NCBI GenBank assembly: GCA_933228675.1
Contig: OW121744.1
Coordinates: 117,947,600-118,011,599, forward strand
Length of the DNA stretch: 64,000 nt
Direction of reading: 5' to 3'
Source: Stomorhina lunata
Lineage: Eukaryota; Arthropoda; Insecta; Diptera; Rhiniidae
A model generated the notes under the pieces. The model was not told the DNA's origin, made no database searches, and worked only from the letters and a program-made list of their open reading frames with translations. A program made the translations under genes and the position numbers. Numbering within the stretch: the stretch's first letter is position 1; each line of letters opens with the position of its first letter. This document shows, piece by piece, positions 13,271-26,559 of the stretch.

Positions 13271-13589
13271 CCAGAATTGCAGCATTCGATATTGATCGAA
13301 AACTCAGACTTTTCAGCAAATATTGTGTAACATACCTTATGGATTTTCAAAATAATTTATTTAGCAAAAGGTTTGATAAAAATTGATATCTAATCATATC
13401 CGTTTGTTTGTCAAGACATTTAGTTTAAAGGAAATTATTTTACTATCAGTAAACTTTTGACAAATAAGTTAAAATGTAGTGAACCTTGTATGTTACATAT
13501 TATTAAGATTATCCTAAAAGTGTGCCACACAAATGTCTCTGATATATCTTAGACTATGACTGATATCGAATGCTGTGATTAGGCCCCAG
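13271..13589. mobile_element. MITE, family A copy 1 (about 318 bp)
   Basis: The left end reads CCAG...GCATTCGATATTGATCG and the right end has the complementary order ATATCGAATGC...GGCCCCAG. Its length almost equals that of the better-preserved copy at 51712-52029, and internal segments such as the stretch around ACTATCAGTAAACTTTTGAC recur, inverted, at 18215-18320. No open frame is present, so this is a non-autonomous inverted-repeat element. Confidence 0.75.
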
Positions 13590-14590
13590 ACTTTTTATCA
13601 GCTATTAAAGAATAGTCTCGACATCGACCAGATCTAAGCCAAGACAAAAGCTTAATTAAAGGACAAATAGACATAGTTTTAACAGTATTCAGTCTATTGT
13701 AGAGATGTTATTTAAATATTTTTTTAAAATTATAAAAATTGTGTTTTTTTCTTATCCCTCATCCCTTAGCCAGTATCATTCATGCAATAGCATTTCCTTT
13801 GACAAATTTCCATTATAAATATTTTCCAGCTGAAACGTGACTGACATGCCTTATTGTTAAAATCTTCCTACTGTTTTCCTTTATTCGTCTTCTATAAAAT
13901 ATTGCGAATTTTTAAAAGAATTTTTGGTAATTTCAGTTTTTTTTGTTAATTTTATTCCCTTACTTTGCTTGATTTTTTCATAAAATAACTTTGGTTTATT
14001 TGTGCGGCTGTTTCCTTTTTTTTTCATTCCTGTTGTGCTATAATTTTATGGTCCTGATTTTGTTCTTTCTGCTACCAAATATTTATTCAATTTGCATAAA
14101 ATTTGTGTTTATTTTTCGCACAAAGGCATTAAATGAAACAAAGAAATTTAAATATACACTTGGACGAGAAAGTTTAAATTAAACAAAGGCAATTGTTGGC
14201 TGCTATTAAAATGAATTAAACAAAGACAATTGTGAGATTTTTTTTTAATTAAAACAATAGAGGATTTTTTTAAATAATTATTTATTGTTAAAAAAGAAAT
14301 GCTTATGAATTGTGAGACAATGATACCCTGGAAGTAGGCAACAGTTTTCGTTTTTTAATTAAGTATTTCAATTGTATGAATTTGCATTGAAATGGATTTA
14401 ACGTTTTAATTTAAATTTAATAAATTGTAAATGAAACGATTTTAAAAATGTATAAAATAAATAAAATTAAAGCATATTTTTGGGGTGATACTTATTAACG
14501 AGGTAAAAAATATAAAGTAAAATTGCATTTGTTATAAGTATTTTTTTTTTTATTATTCTAAATCATTAAATATTTTATTTTTACTTCCAG
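13590..14590. other. Intron sequence before the first visible CUB exon
   Basis: AT-rich, with a pyrimidine-rich tract ending TTACTTCCAG at 14590, a good splice acceptor. Nothing else is supported. Confidence 0.6.
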
Positions 14591-14814
14591 GTGGCGATAT
14601 CTCTAAAGATCAGTGCAACAAAACAGTGGATATTTTTGAAGATGTCAGTTCTCCCGAGGTGACGAATCAAAACATAGGCCGACCCTTAACCTGCTCTTAT
14701 CGTTTTCGTACATTAAAAGGTGCTCCCAGGGATTTTGTCTTAAGATTAAGATTTAAAAAGTTCAAAATTGGTACTTTACTCAATGCCACACACTGTGAAG
14801 GAGGATATTTGCAG
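14591..14814 (+). CDS. CUB/LDLa membrane protein, exon a (first CUB-like module, N-terminal half)
   Basis: Exon between acceptor TTACTTCCAG and donor CAG|GTAATA. It opens with two bases completing a codon (phase 1) and then encodes 74 residues. The first visible residues are GGDISKDQC, followed by CSYRFRTLKGAPRDFVLRLR, then ATHCEGGYLQ. The spacing of the Cys, the aromatic residues and the alternating hydrophobic strand fits the first half of a CUB domain, an extracellular beta-sandwich used for protein interaction. The real start codon and signal peptide are not in this exon; the GTG at 14626 is not an initiator. Splice frame and neighbours tie it to the six downstream exons. Exon call sure; domain call good. 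Confidence 0.88.
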
Positions 14815-16610
14815 GTAATATTACCAAGAACCTAAAATTATTTGTTAAGCCAAACAAATAACTTACTTAAGTTTTTTATAGTTTCTTTCATAAGCTTTTT
14901 ATTGATATTTTATCTTTTTGTATACCGTAAAACTTTAAGTGTTAACTTTAAAGCTTTTTGGCGTTGGAAACGTTTTATTGCACACACACATTTTGCTTAA
15001 TATATAATTTGTTAACATTTATTGTTCGTCATGAATTAAGGCTCTAGGGAATTGTGATTTATGGCTAAAGACATTCTAACATACAGACTAATACATCAAA
15101 TCAAGAAAAAACACAGAACAAAAGATGAAGAAATATATAAAGATATCAAATTAAATTTATTGCTTAATATAAGAACTGCTGGCTTACAAAATACACGTAC
15201 TTAGACATTCCCGCTTACACACATTCGAAAGATAAATATCCTTACAGCATATTTTGTGTGTATATATTTGAAGACATTGTATTATTGTGGCCGTTTTAAG
15301 ATAAATGTATGACATGAGCTCAACATATGGACGTCATATTAATAATAACGTAAGACTAAATAATGATTTCTTGAATTTTGTTTTATTCTTACTTTCTTTC
15401 TCTTGTACAAAATGTGTCAAATAAAAAATTTCTTTATAACTTATTTATTTAACTGTTAAGTTGTATGTGTGTGATTTCCACTTCCGCTTGTTAAACAGTA
15501 AATACCACTAGATGAGATTTTTTCATAACACATGAACATAACATAATATAACATACATAATACATTTCCCATTTATCTCTAGGGATTAAAGCAAATCGCA
15601 AAAGAACTACTAACTGACCTTAGAGCTCAGTTCTTTTTATAACTCTACGTTAGAATAAAGGGAATATAAAACTTTTTATTCTTTTTGTGGCTTTTTTTGA
15701 ATATGAAGTTTAAAAAAAATATCTGAGATCTTAGTAAAAAATATGTCCAAGCTTAGTCTAGAATAAATCCAAATCAAACTTCTGTCCAGATAATCCGCAG
15801 AATTAGTGAAGACTTGCTCAGTTATGATCTTTGGACTTTATCGTGTACAAATAATCATTATTATCCTTATTTAATAAAAATTTTCTTTACTTAAACAAAT
15901 TTTACTTATAATTTTCAATTTCATTATAACTGGCACTTTAACAATGAGTTGCACTTTGACAATGACTTATACTATGACTGTGCTTTTTACTTTGACAATC
16001 ACTCGCTTTTTGATCATGTCTCGTATTTTTGATTCTAACTCTTATACAAAAGTGCAAGTCTTTTTGATGCTGACTGGCACTTCGCCTATGACGTGCACTT
16101 TGAATACATAGAACTTGTATTTGAACTATCAAGTGTGGTTTCGCTATTGCTCTGACCTAAGCCCTTTAAAACTTACAAAGGGACACTCATTTTTTAAATT
16201 TCTCACATTAATAAGCCCTGGTGTAGAGTACAATAATGTTTACAACAACTCGATATGATTATTTTTTTAGTTTTATTTGTCCATCATTATTTTTGGCCAT
16301 TACTGCTCCAGCATAAATGATAACATATGGGATTCATTTTGGCCCAAATGACAGCTTCATATTTATTTTGCTCGGTCTTAGCAAACAAAAAACACAAAAT
16401 CAAAAGCGAACAGCCACAAAAAACACTTTCAAAGCTAAAGCCAAAAATTTCCTAAAAAAAATCTTAGCTTTCTATCTCAAGCGTTGGGCCATAGGGAATC
16501 CTCGCTGTTGCTTGTGTGAGTGTGTGTGTTTCCGTTGGCGTGTAATGAATTTCAATTTATATCAATTTTTAATACGACTTTTTTTTCTATATTTTCTCTG
16601 ATATCTTTAG
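14815..16610 (+). other. Intron a-b of the CUB gene
   Basis: A 1.8-kb intron. It contains a field of degenerate CTTTGAC/ATGACTTGCACT repeats (15925-16130) and is otherwise AT-rich without another exon. It ends in a pyrimidine-rich tract and ATCTTTAG. Confidence 0.8.
15925..16130. repeat. Degenerate repeats of an ACTTTGACNATGACTTGCACT-like unit
   Basis: About nine imperfect units of roughly 18-24 bp alternate CTTTGAC/CTTTTGAT with ATGACTTGCAC/ATGACTGTGC variants. A related cluster occurs at 46620-46720, outside this gene. The reverse-strand open frame across it is a by-product of the repeat. Confidence 0.6.
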
Positions 16611-16754
16611 ATAGTGGATGGAAATGCCAAAACGGATGTCTCCAATCGCAGAGAGCCTGGTATGTTTTGTGGAGAAGCGGAACAACCTCAGACATTTATC
16701 AGTGAAACAAGTTATGTGAAGGTCCTTTTTCATACAGACAACTTTACGGATCAG
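16611..16754 (+). CDS. CUB/LDLa membrane protein, exon b
   Basis: Exon of exactly 48 codons, phase 0 at both ends, between ATCTTTAG and CAG|GTGAGA. It begins IVDGNAKTDVSNRREPGMFCG and continues to FHTDNFTDQ. The order DG, then PGMFCGE, then an alternating hydrophobic strand, matches the second half of a CUB domain (the DG, CG and terminal strand positions). It therefore completes the module started in exon a, whose last residues GGYLQ join directly to IVDG. Confidence 0.9.
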
Positions 16755-18178
16755 GTGAGAAAGTTAATTTAAAGTTATTATCTTTTAAATTAAGGTATTT
16801 AATAAAAGTTGTAAGGATTTTTCAATGGATTTTTAATAAATTACATTTGAAGTTTTTTTTTATTAAAAAAAAACTTATCAGCGATTGTTTAAAATTCATT
16901 GACATATTATTGGCTATATTTTATAGTCCTCTTGAATTTTGTTTATTTTTATTTTATTATTTTATAAATTTGATATTCAGCATTGATTTTATTTTGCATG
17001 TGAGTGTCAATGCCTAAAGACCAGAAAGAGAAAAGATGAAAAAATTTATATAAGCGGAAATTAACAACGAAATATATTTTATCCATAATAAAAAATCTCA
17101 CAAATATCATCAGTATTAAGTCATATAACAAACTGTCAACAGGCATACATACCTACATACTTTTATGCACAGACTTATGCAAATTTACACAAACACACAT
17201 TTATATCCATATTAACGAGTAAAGATGTGTTATAGTAATATGAGGGTCCACTGAAAAATTCAAAATTAAATAGAGAAAATAGGATCAATATAAAAATTTT
17301 AAGCAAATCATTTTAATTGAAAGCAAATGTTAAAACTGCATAAATTATTTGGCTTTAGACTTTAAGCTCTACTTTCGAAATTCCATAATCAGAAAATCTT
17401 GCATGTCCTGTTCATATTTTGTCAAAACTATTTGTTGGACTATCAATAACGCGTAACGGATGTAAATAAATGCATATAAATACAAACACATGCAACATAA
17501 TTTACACACTCACTCGTTTTATAATTTACATGTGTCTGAACAAGCAAATGCGTGTATTGCATTTAATGACAATTCTAATAGACAACAAAAAAAAAAAAAG
17601 AGTGTAAAAACAATGTTCATAAAATTTATATACTCGAGCTTATGCTAAATACACGTGTTGCCTGGCAAATGGGTCTTTTTTACTCAAGTATACAAGTAGT
17701 GAATGCGTAAATGTGTATTATATGTATGTACATACATTTGTATGTACATGAATATTTAATAATAAATGAGAATGAATGTGTATTGGTGTGTTAAATTACG
17801 TTATTTCAGTCAGGACAGGTTTTAAGCGTAAATATCAATTTACGCAGTCAATGTATTAAATATTGACAATGCAAACTTGCGCATACATAAATACACATTG
17901 ACATACTTATGTGTATATCGAAATATGTACCGAAATACATATGCAATGAAAGTAAAATGTATAATAACATGGCTCATAATTGTTAGCAAATGATTTATGT
18001 CCTTAGTCAAGAAAAAATTGTGTCGTAAGTTTTCATTGGATGCTATTATTTTAATTTTGTCAAAAAGATTAGGTTAAAGTAAAAGTCTGAAAATTAGATT
18101 CACTTACACTTTGAAGCCCACTTGTTGTATTTCCGGTTGGCTTTAAAAAGCTCTTATTCCGGTAAGTTTCTATGTCAA

Positions 18179-18400
18179 CCAGGGGCGATCGATATCGATC
18201 GACATAGTAAGATATTTTATAAACATTTGCATACTTTTAGGATAATCTAAATAATTTATTATATAGTTATAAAAAGTTGACTACACTGTAACTTATTTGT
18301 CGAAAGTTCACTGATAGTAAAATAGTTTAATTTAAAACTAAATAGATATGTTTGGTTATCAAATTTTATTTTTATTTCTAGATAAAAAAGATATTTTAAT
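18179..18400. mobile_element. MITE, family A copy 2, truncated and inverted
   Basis: It begins CCAGGGGCGATCGATATCG, like the terminus of copies 1 and 3. It continues with CATACTTTTAGGATAATCT and ACTTATTTGTCGAAAGTTC, the reverse complement of the interior of copy 1. Similarity fades after about 18350, so the far terminus is missing. Confidence 0.65.
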
Positions 18401-20278
18401 TTTTTATTTGGGAAACCCTAACCATATTATTGTGAACATTTGGAGACAATTCAATGAAATTTGACTCATATTGCCGTTCTTTGAACAGAAATAATGTCTA
18501 CGGAATAAAGTTTAATTTGGTAGATAATTTCAGATACCTACCATATACAAAATTTACCTGAATTGAGTTTTGCGAATATTATGGAGCATACCTTTAGGCT
18601 GCGAAAAAATCGATTCCTAGAAACCTTTTATATAAGAAATACCCAAGTCAATGGACCCATACAAACCAGTTTTCGCATAAATACATATGTGCCAAATTTT
18701 ATTGATTTATCTGCATAGGACAATTTCAATCTTAAGAATATGGGTAGGTTTTCCCAAACATAAAAGCTTAAATATCTTTCTTATCTGAGCAAACATAGAA
18801 AAATATATGCCACCATTACGTCTTTGTTAATTAAAAAAAAGGTTTCAAAGTCAAGCACATATGCATTTTTTCAAAAGTCACAGATAATATTAATCAAAAG
18901 TGATGCAAAATTTTCAAACTAGAAACAAATTTTAAAATTTTGTATTTATATTTTTTTTTAATAAAAAATTAATTAATTTTGGTGGCACTCTAATGATGAA
19001 ATAAATAAACAAATATGTAAATATTCAGAAATATCAGTGCATTGGTGAATAAGTTTAAGTGTGTATATCCTTGTAGATATACATACATATGTAGACATGT
19101 ATGTATTTGTACGTATAAATGGCTATATGACACATGTCATTAGTGATGTTAATATCATCGAATATTATGATGATGCCGGTAGTCAGTGTTCATTCAAATC
19201 CTTATACAGGCATATGAATACAAATATATATACTCTGGCTGATGTTGACATTTACAATACATGTGTATATGCATACATATACAAACAAACACAAGTAGTT
19301 GTCACAAATATTTTCATTATAATTTTCATTTCTGATCTTCGCTCCGAAAAACCTTGTGTCATTTATCAAGTATAAATATGTATATAAATAATATTGATAC
19401 TTTTGTGGGTGTTTATGTATGTGTACATTAACACATATATGTATGTATGTATGAACATGTAAAAATTTTCTTATTTACATAAGTATGTAGGTCTTTGAAG
19501 GCAGGTGTGAATATTTTAAATTTTTTCATTATTTATTAAACAAAATTTAATTTAAATATTTTCTTTTTAAATTTTAATTTTGCTGTTGTAGTACTTTCTT
19601 TTTTTTTTGTTTATAATGTTAATTATATTTATGATGTAACCTAATTTGCTATATTATTAATTGAATTGTCTGTTATTTTATGAATTTGTTCTTGTACGTA
19701 TTTATTACTAATGCAAAAAAAAACAACAATAATATTTTATGCAAATAATTTAATTTAAATAATTATTGGTTGAATAAATGATTAAATTATAATAAATTTC
19801 ATTATAAGTTAATCATTTTATTGTATTTGAATGAAAAAAAGAGAAAACACATAATTTAATAATGATGAAATTATGTTATTAGATTTTGAAAAAAAGTGTG
19901 AATTGTTCATAATTCGCATACATAATTTAATATAAATTATATAATATAATCATTTAGGGAAATAGTGATATAACTTAATTAAGTACTATTTACTAAAATG
20001 GCATTTTAAACTACAATGACTTAATATTATAAAGTAATATGCACTCTTTAAATACAAATTTTAACCACAAAAATCCTCATAATTTGAAGAAGTTTTTATT
20101 AATATCAATTATACGCCATGTACATATAACAAAACAATTAAATTTCAATAAATGAAAACTTCAAAAGCACATTAATGGAAAATTTTTGGTTTAAAATAAT
20201 TAAAATTGAAGGAATGTATGATTGAATAGTTTCTTATGGAGAACGAATATAAGCCAAATAAGTAGAAACAGAAAAAAA

Positions 20279-20980
20279 CAAGTAAGGAAGTGCTATAGTC
20301 GGCCAAGCCCGATAGCCTTCACCACTAAGGTCAAAGGTGTTCTTTTTTCTGTATAAAGTCAAATATTTGTTAAATTTTGTCATCAAACAAACATTTTCTC
20401 ATAACTTATATATTTAGGCTATTTCCGTCATTTGGACTTATATGAGAGCTAGGGTCAAATTTGGACCGATTATCTCGAAATTAAAAAAAACTGATTACAG
20501 TTTTAAAATTCTTATTATCTTCAGATTCAGATTTACGAGCGTTTTACAGAATTTTTGTCTTATATAGTGCCTTTTGCCAAAAGAGTTTGTATGGGAGCTA
20601 TGGTCAAATAGTCAGTATTTGTTTAAATCTTATAAAAAAATATTGATATTTGTGGCCAAAATATCAATTCCGGGAAGTGGGACCTATAGAACGTATCATA
20701 AATAATGAATCGATTTTGATGAATTTCAAGAGCCATGATCCCACTATCAAAAAAGTTATCTGTGCCAAATTTAATTAAATTATCTTTAGAATTGCGACAT
20801 GTACTTTGATTAAAAGGTTTACAGCCAGCCAGACGGACGGACATCGTTAAATCGGCTCAAGAAGTGATTCTAAGTCTATTGGTATACTTAAAGGTGGGTC
20901 TAAGACCAATATTTCTATGCGTTACATACATCAGCACAAACTTATAATACCCTTCCCACTTATTGGGGTGAAGGGTAAAA
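20279..20980 (+). mobile_element. Dispersed non-coding fly repeat, copy 1
   Basis: It starts AAGTAAGGAAGTGCTATAGT and ends in ATACCCTTCCCAC...GAAGGGTAAAA. Between them are stretches such as GACGGACGGACAT, AAGTGATTCTAAGTC and TATGGGAGCTATGGTCAAAT. The same order of blocks recurs at 26560-27873 and, inverted, at 62972-63600. The layout resembles the degenerate interspersed repeats (INE-1/DINE-like) common in fly introns; that assignment is from memory and needs a repeat-library search. No coding capacity. Confidence 0.7.
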
Positions 20981-21257
20981 CTTCTAGGGGTAAATGAAAA
21001 ATTATAGGTGTGAGAAAAATATAAATTGGTTAGGGTTACAAGGGAACCTAATATAAAAACTTTTAAATAAAAATTAAATAATTCATCTAAAAGCACTAGT
21101 TTAGGTTTTAGATACAATATTTCTCCAATAATATTTAAAAAATATATTTAATTTTACCATAAAATATGTTTGTTTCCTTGCTATAAAAAAAACTACCCAA
21201 AACAGTCGGAAGTTGTCAGAATTAAAACCAATTGTATTGAAAGTTTTGTACGTAAAC

Positions 21258-21286
21258 ACCAAAACTTACTCAAAGTAAGTTTTGGT
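21258..21286. other. 12-bp perfect stem hairpin
   Basis: ACCAAAACTTAC at 21258-21269 pairs exactly with 21275-21286 around a 5-nt loop. It lies in an intron; its role is unknown. Confidence 0.7.
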
Positions 21287-22404
21287 TGTTTCTTTAAAGT
21301 AAACCCACAATTATAGACTAAAAGGTTTTCTTGACAAAATCTTGATAGAAACATTTCTTATATTTTCAACAAATTTATGTAAAAGTTTTCAAAAAAGATC
21401 ATTATAAGTGTAAAACAAAAATTAGAATTTTATATAAATAAGAATATAAGAGGAAACTAATAGAAATTTCTTGAGTTAAAGTAACATTCAAGTTTTAAAT
21501 TTCAAAAGATTTTTTTTGAAATACTTTCTAAGGACATTAAATTTATCAAAAACCTAAATTTAAGTATATTTTAAAAAAATGTGTTTACTTAAAAAAAAAA
21601 CACAGACCAGACATTGTTTTCATAATTATTTTTAAATTTATTCCATGCTAACAAAATGAGAAAACCAAATAAATTACTTGAAACTAAAAGAATGCCAGAC
21701 TTTATCTAACTCAATTGCAGTTTGTTTGTCTTCAAAATGTTAATATTTTCTGATTTTTTCTTTTAATAATATTTGCAATGTATACGAGAGTAAGAGCCTG
21801 ATAAACTTTATTACATAATAAATGCACTTCATGAGGATGCAAACAACTGCCTACTCCAGTTAACACTCGAGCTTTAGCCTTTGGCAGCAACTCCACCACA
21901 TGTCTTTGTCTTTGTTTGAATATTTTATAAAATAGAGATTCTTTCTATTTATTCCTTTCGAAGTTTTTATTATTATTATTTCTTCATTTTTAAAATACTA
22001 AAGTTATATATTCATTCTTTCTAACTATTCATTCATTTGACACACTCGTCCTTTAGAACTACTGACTACTCCTTTTAAGCTTTCCCATTTGTAGTTTGCT
22101 TGTGTTGATTTCACAGTTTTCCAACCACCTTTAATAAAGTCATAAATATTTATGAAAAACTTTAGCTATTTCGTTCTTGATTTCCCCCCAAACCAAAAAG
22201 CTAGAGAGATTACTTGTCAGACAGTTTGTAGTGCAGCTACAGACAAACTGCCAGAGACATGAAGAGCCTGGAATAGGAAAAAATGCACTAGAATTATATG
22301 GAAAAACAAAAAAAAAAAAAAAAAATAAAAAGCCATTATAATGAGTTAGCTGTTGCTCATCAAGCCATAAGTTCTTCCTGTTTATACTTGCTTAAATGAT
22401 AGTA

Positions 22405-22495
22405 AATATGAACAACAGCAACGGCAGCAGAAGTAGCAAAAGCAGCATATCTATGGCAACAACAGCAGCAAAGCAGTGCATTGCAGCAAACAACA
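22405..22495. repeat. CAG/CAA-rich trinucleotide patch
   Basis: Interrupted runs of CAACAGCAACGGCAGCAG and related triplets. Such opa-like tracts are common in fly introns and exons. Here no splice-bounded frame supports a coding role. Confidence 0.6.
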
Positions 22496-23458
22496 GAAAA
22501 TGTTGGTAATGGTGGCAGCTACATAAAGTTTTTTCCAGAAAACTTTCCATGAATAAGGTCAATGCGACTTTGGGGATTGCTAAAATTTGCTTATCTTATA
22601 AAAGAAAGTGTAAAGATTAACATTTAATAAAGATTTATCGAAATATTAGGAAGAAAATGTCATTTTCACTTATAAAACTTTTTTGAAAAAACTCAAGGCG
22701 TATTCACAGTAAATGAGACATGATCTTGAAATATTTTCAAAAAAAAAAAATGTAGCTCATTTTTTCAAACAACCTCACCCACTTTGTCATTGAGTAAAAT
22801 CCGAGTTGTTAAGTTTTATTTACATTTAATAAAGAAAAAAGTTTTAAGAAAAAAAAAACGTTATAATGCTAAAGACAAGAGTGTTTTGGATGATAGTAAT
22901 GAAGAGCTTTAGTAGAAAAAGTAATATTTGCTTTTTGCCATCTAAAAGTAGCAGAAAAAAATGAAATAAAAGAGGATTTGTTTACTCTTTACAGAAGGTT
23001 AATGATCTCAAAGCAAATAAATCTAAAAAAAATTTAATGTTTTTAAATAAAACATAAATAAAAGAAAAATGAAAGATTACTTGAGACAAACTGAAAAGAT
23101 ATTTTTTGTAATTGTAATTATGAAAATTATATTAAATGTATAGAATTGTGTACAGCATACTTCTAGGAGATAAAGAGTTAAAGCCTTTGAAATCGTTGTT
23201 AAAGATTTTGTGGATTATTTTAGATTGTATTTATAAGTTGCTAATGTAATTAAAGAGAGTTCATATAAAAGAAAATAATATAAAAAAATATTGTCTACTT
23301 CTAGGGGTGCATGAAATTAGATAAATAATTTTCGCAGTCTTAGATGTAGATAAGATCTAAAATTGTGTTTGTAGGATCAAATAAATTCAACCACAAAATA
23401 GAGAATAGTAGATTGCGGACATTTCTGCATAAAAAAGTCTGATAATGTGTAGTGGATA

Positions 23459-24000
23459 AAGAGTTTTGGAGACTTTTTTCTATGGAAAAAAGTGTTTTGG
23501 AGACTTTTTTCTATAGAAAAATGTTTTGGAGACTTTTTTCTATAGAAAAAAGTGTGGTGGAGACTTTTTTCTATAGAAAAAAGTGTGGTGGAGACATTTT
23601 TCTATAGAAAAAAGTATGGTGGAGACTTTTGTTCTATAGAAAAAAGTGTGGTGGAGACTTTTTCTATAGAAAAAAATGTGGTGGAGAACTTTTTTCTATA
23701 GAAAATGTGTGGTGGAGACTTTTTTCTATAGAAAAAAGTGTGGTGGAGACTTTTTTCTATAGAAAAAAGTGTGGTGGAGACTTTTTTCTATAGAAAAAAG
23801 TATGGTGGAGACTTTTTTCTATAGAAAAAAGTGTGGTGGAGACTTTTTTCTATAGAAAAAAGTGTGGTGGAGACTTTTTTCTATAGAAAAAAGTGTGGTG
23901 GAGACTTTTTTCTATAGAAAAAAGTGTGGTGGAGACTTTTTTTCTATAGAAAAAAGTTTGCTGGAGACTTTTTTCTATAGACAAGTGTGTGGTGAAGACA
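23459..24000. repeat. 31-bp minisatellite, 18 copies, CTATAG core
   Basis: Each 31-bp unit is GTGTGGTGGAGAC followed by the palindrome TTTTTTCTATAGAAAAAA. I count 18 copies, most exactly 31 bp apart. The first three carry TTTTGGAGAC in place of GGTGGAGAC, and the last two are also diverged; such variation at the edges is usual where unequal exchange homogenises the middle. It lies in an intron of the CUB gene 340 bp before exon c. Confidence 0.93.
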
Positions 24001-24340
24001 TTTTTGAAAAGGAAATACCTTTAAAAATATAACATACTTTGAAGGCAACACTAAAATGTTTACCAAATTTAAGGATATTGTTATTATTTTACCTCTTATT
24101 TAAATCATTTATTTTTAGTATTGCCTACTTTTTAAGTTCAAAATTTACTTTAAAGGTTATATTAATGTTTTTTCTCTATAATTAACGTACAAATTAGACT
24201 TTAGACTTTAAAATGTTTCCTTCCTTTTCTTAATATAATTACACCTTATTTTATAGCCTACTTTAAGGTGTTTACACTAATTTCGTTTTATTGATTTTAT
24301 ATTATTTCTTTCAATTTTCGTTCTTTTTGTTCACTTACAG

Positions 24341-24447
24341 ACTTATTTCACTTTCGATTCGCGTGCCGAACAACAAACAGAAGTTTATTTACGTTACGGC
24401 CAACATCCAGAATTGTATCCCAATCGACGTGGTGAGGTCGTTCAGGG
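24341..24447 (+). CDS. CUB/LDLa membrane protein, exon c
   Basis: Short exon (35 codons plus two bases, phase 2 end) between TTCACTTACAG and donor GGG|GTAAGT. It encodes TYFTFDSRAEQQTEVYLRYG and then HPELYPNRRGEVVQG. It links the end of the first CUB module to the next one; the YLRYG...LYPNRRGE segment is typical of a strand and linker. The two leftover bases GG pair with C of the next exon to give Gly. It is too short to be detected by length alone; the frame-consistent joins on both sides are the main evidence. Confidence 0.88.
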
Positions 24448-25167
24448 GTAAGTAATCATTTGGCACAAGAAAAAAAAATATATAAATAAAACTCAAGTAA
24501 CAAAAAGCTACTAAATACTTAATAGCAATAACCAACATTATGAGGCCGAAATGTAAATTGTTTACCGTACATGTACCAAATTGTAATGTAATGTTTAACA
24601 ATAATTTAATTTTATTATATTACACCAATTTTTTTCTTTTTTTGCTTTTATTATTGCGAGTTTGTATGAGCAATTTGGTTTCTCTTCTGTTAAAAGTGCG
24701 ACCATAATCATATTTGTTGCTAATAAAACACGCACTACTTAACACAAAAAAAGAAAAGAAAAACTCAAGCAATTTAATAAAAATAATAATAATAATAATA
24801 AAAAATCCGAAAATAAATTCTGGAAAATAACAAAAATTGTTTAGCTTTTCAAAGGAAAATAACAAAATTAAATGATTGAGTATAATTTTGTTTGTGAAAA
24901 TATTATTTTGGAAATTTGTTATGAAACATAATGTAACTGTGTTTACATTAATATTTGTACATATTGACAATTATTTCTCAATTTTTTATGATAATATCAA
25001 TATAATTATTTTTTGTCTTAAGCTTTAATCCTTTAATGTATAGAACTTTGCTTAAGCTTAAGTGCTTTATTATTTGATTCCTTTAAATCTCTGGTCTCAA
25101 TTATTGATTTTTAAATTTATATTCAAGATTTTTTCTCTCATACTTTTTACATTTCCTCTATTTCCAG
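24448..25167 (+). other. Intron c-d of the CUB gene
   Basis: A 720-bp AT-rich intron. Nothing is recognised in it except a short AAT microsatellite near 24780-24800. Reverse-strand open frames are chance. Confidence 0.85.
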
Positions 25168-25341
25168 CTCATATTGCGAACGTGAATATCGCGATTGTCG
25201 CTTGCAAACATGTTACGTACAATCACCTGCGTATCCGGGTCTCTATCCAAGAGCCTTAAATTGCCGTTATAAATTACATACGAGACAGCCATACATCAAA
25301 TTGTATCTACAAAATGAACAATTTGCGGTAGATGGTCAAAG
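25168..25341 (+). CDS. CUB/LDLa membrane protein, exon d (second CUB domain, first half)
   Basis: Exon between CTATTTCCAG and AAG|GTAAGT, encoding SYCEREYRDCRLQTCYVQSP, then AYPGLYPRALNCRYKL, then a strand ending NEQFAVDGQ. The pattern SPAYPGLYPRALNCRY is the classic CUB opening (SP.YP..YP....C.W/Y). This is the best CUB match in the protein. The exon starts with one base that completes Gly with exon c and ends with AG, which completes Arg with exon e. Confidence 0.95.
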
Positions 25342-26559
25342 GTAAGTCAGAGTTGTTGTTGTTTTATTTTTTTTTTACTTTCCATAAAACAAAACGTGAA
25401 CAACAAGATAAAAACCAGGGCGGGGATATAAAAAGAATATCTACCTTAAAGCCCTTTTAACTTTTTGGCACTTTAAATGACATGAACAGAAATAAAACAA
25501 AAGAGAGCGAATGAAAATCAACTTAAGGCCAAAACTTACCATCAAACAAACACATATGGAACTGGCAGACAATAGGCGAAGATATTAAATTACATGGAAG
25601 AACAAAGAAAGAACAATATTTTTTTCTCCTTTGTTCTCCAGAAATTAGCGTTTATTTAGTTGTTCACAGTAATTTGTCATTTTGGCACGTCTTTATTTTC
25701 ACAAGCAACTGCTTATGTCACATCTTCAACACTAAAACAGAATTTCTGAAAAAAAGAAAATTTCTACAAACTTTAACACATTCATAGAAACTAAATACTC
25801 CGGCTATAACAAACATTTATATACATAGCAGACAATTTTAGAAATATTATATTCATTTTGAAAATAAAGTATTTTCTAAACTCTTAAAAAATATCCTACT
25901 AGTCTTTCGTAATGTATGGAAATTTTTTTTTTTGGCAAAGTGACAATGGCAATTTGACAATTCAAGTTTTGTTAATACCAACATATTCGAAGTAGAAAAT
26001 TTTTTCTTTTTTTTCTGTTTCATTCTGTTATATTTTAAAGTATGTATTTGTTTTAAAATATTTGTTTAAAAGTTTGTTAGAAAACGACAAGTTTTAGACA
26101 TGATTTTTCAATAATGTGCAAAATCATAATATTTATTTTGGTTGCAAAAAATATTTATACAAAAAAAATTGTTTTAAAGCTAAAAAAATATGCATAAATT
26201 ATAAAAAAAAATTCTTAAATGTAAATAAAATATTTTGAAACTAAAATTGGTTATGGAAAATCTTAAATATTCATCATTTTATAAAAACAATACAGTTTTA
26301 GGAATATATGCCAATTTTCTCTTTTTTAAGAATAACAAGCAAAATATAAGAATTTACAATTTTAATATTATTACTAAAATATGACTAAATATGCTTTCTA
26401 AGCTCAATAGAAGTCTTTATTTCATTCTATTACAAAATATTGTATTTTTGAGATGTATTCAAAGACATAATTGAACTTACTAGGTCTATAATATATGGTT
26501 CAATGTTTATATTAAAAAAAAAAACAATTACACGTCATATACCTTAAGGACAACCGTGC

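Larger units (their letters stand above)
16755..24340 (+). other. Intron b-c of the CUB gene (7.6 kb)
   Basis: A large intron with a truncated family A MITE (18179-18400), a dispersed-repeat copy (20279-20980), a short hairpin (21258-21286), a CAG/CAA-rich patch (22405-22495) and an 18-copy, 31-bp minisatellite (23459-24000). Open frames at 16949-17146, 19061-19375 and 20857-21117 have no domain or codon signal and are not genes. Confidence 0.8.
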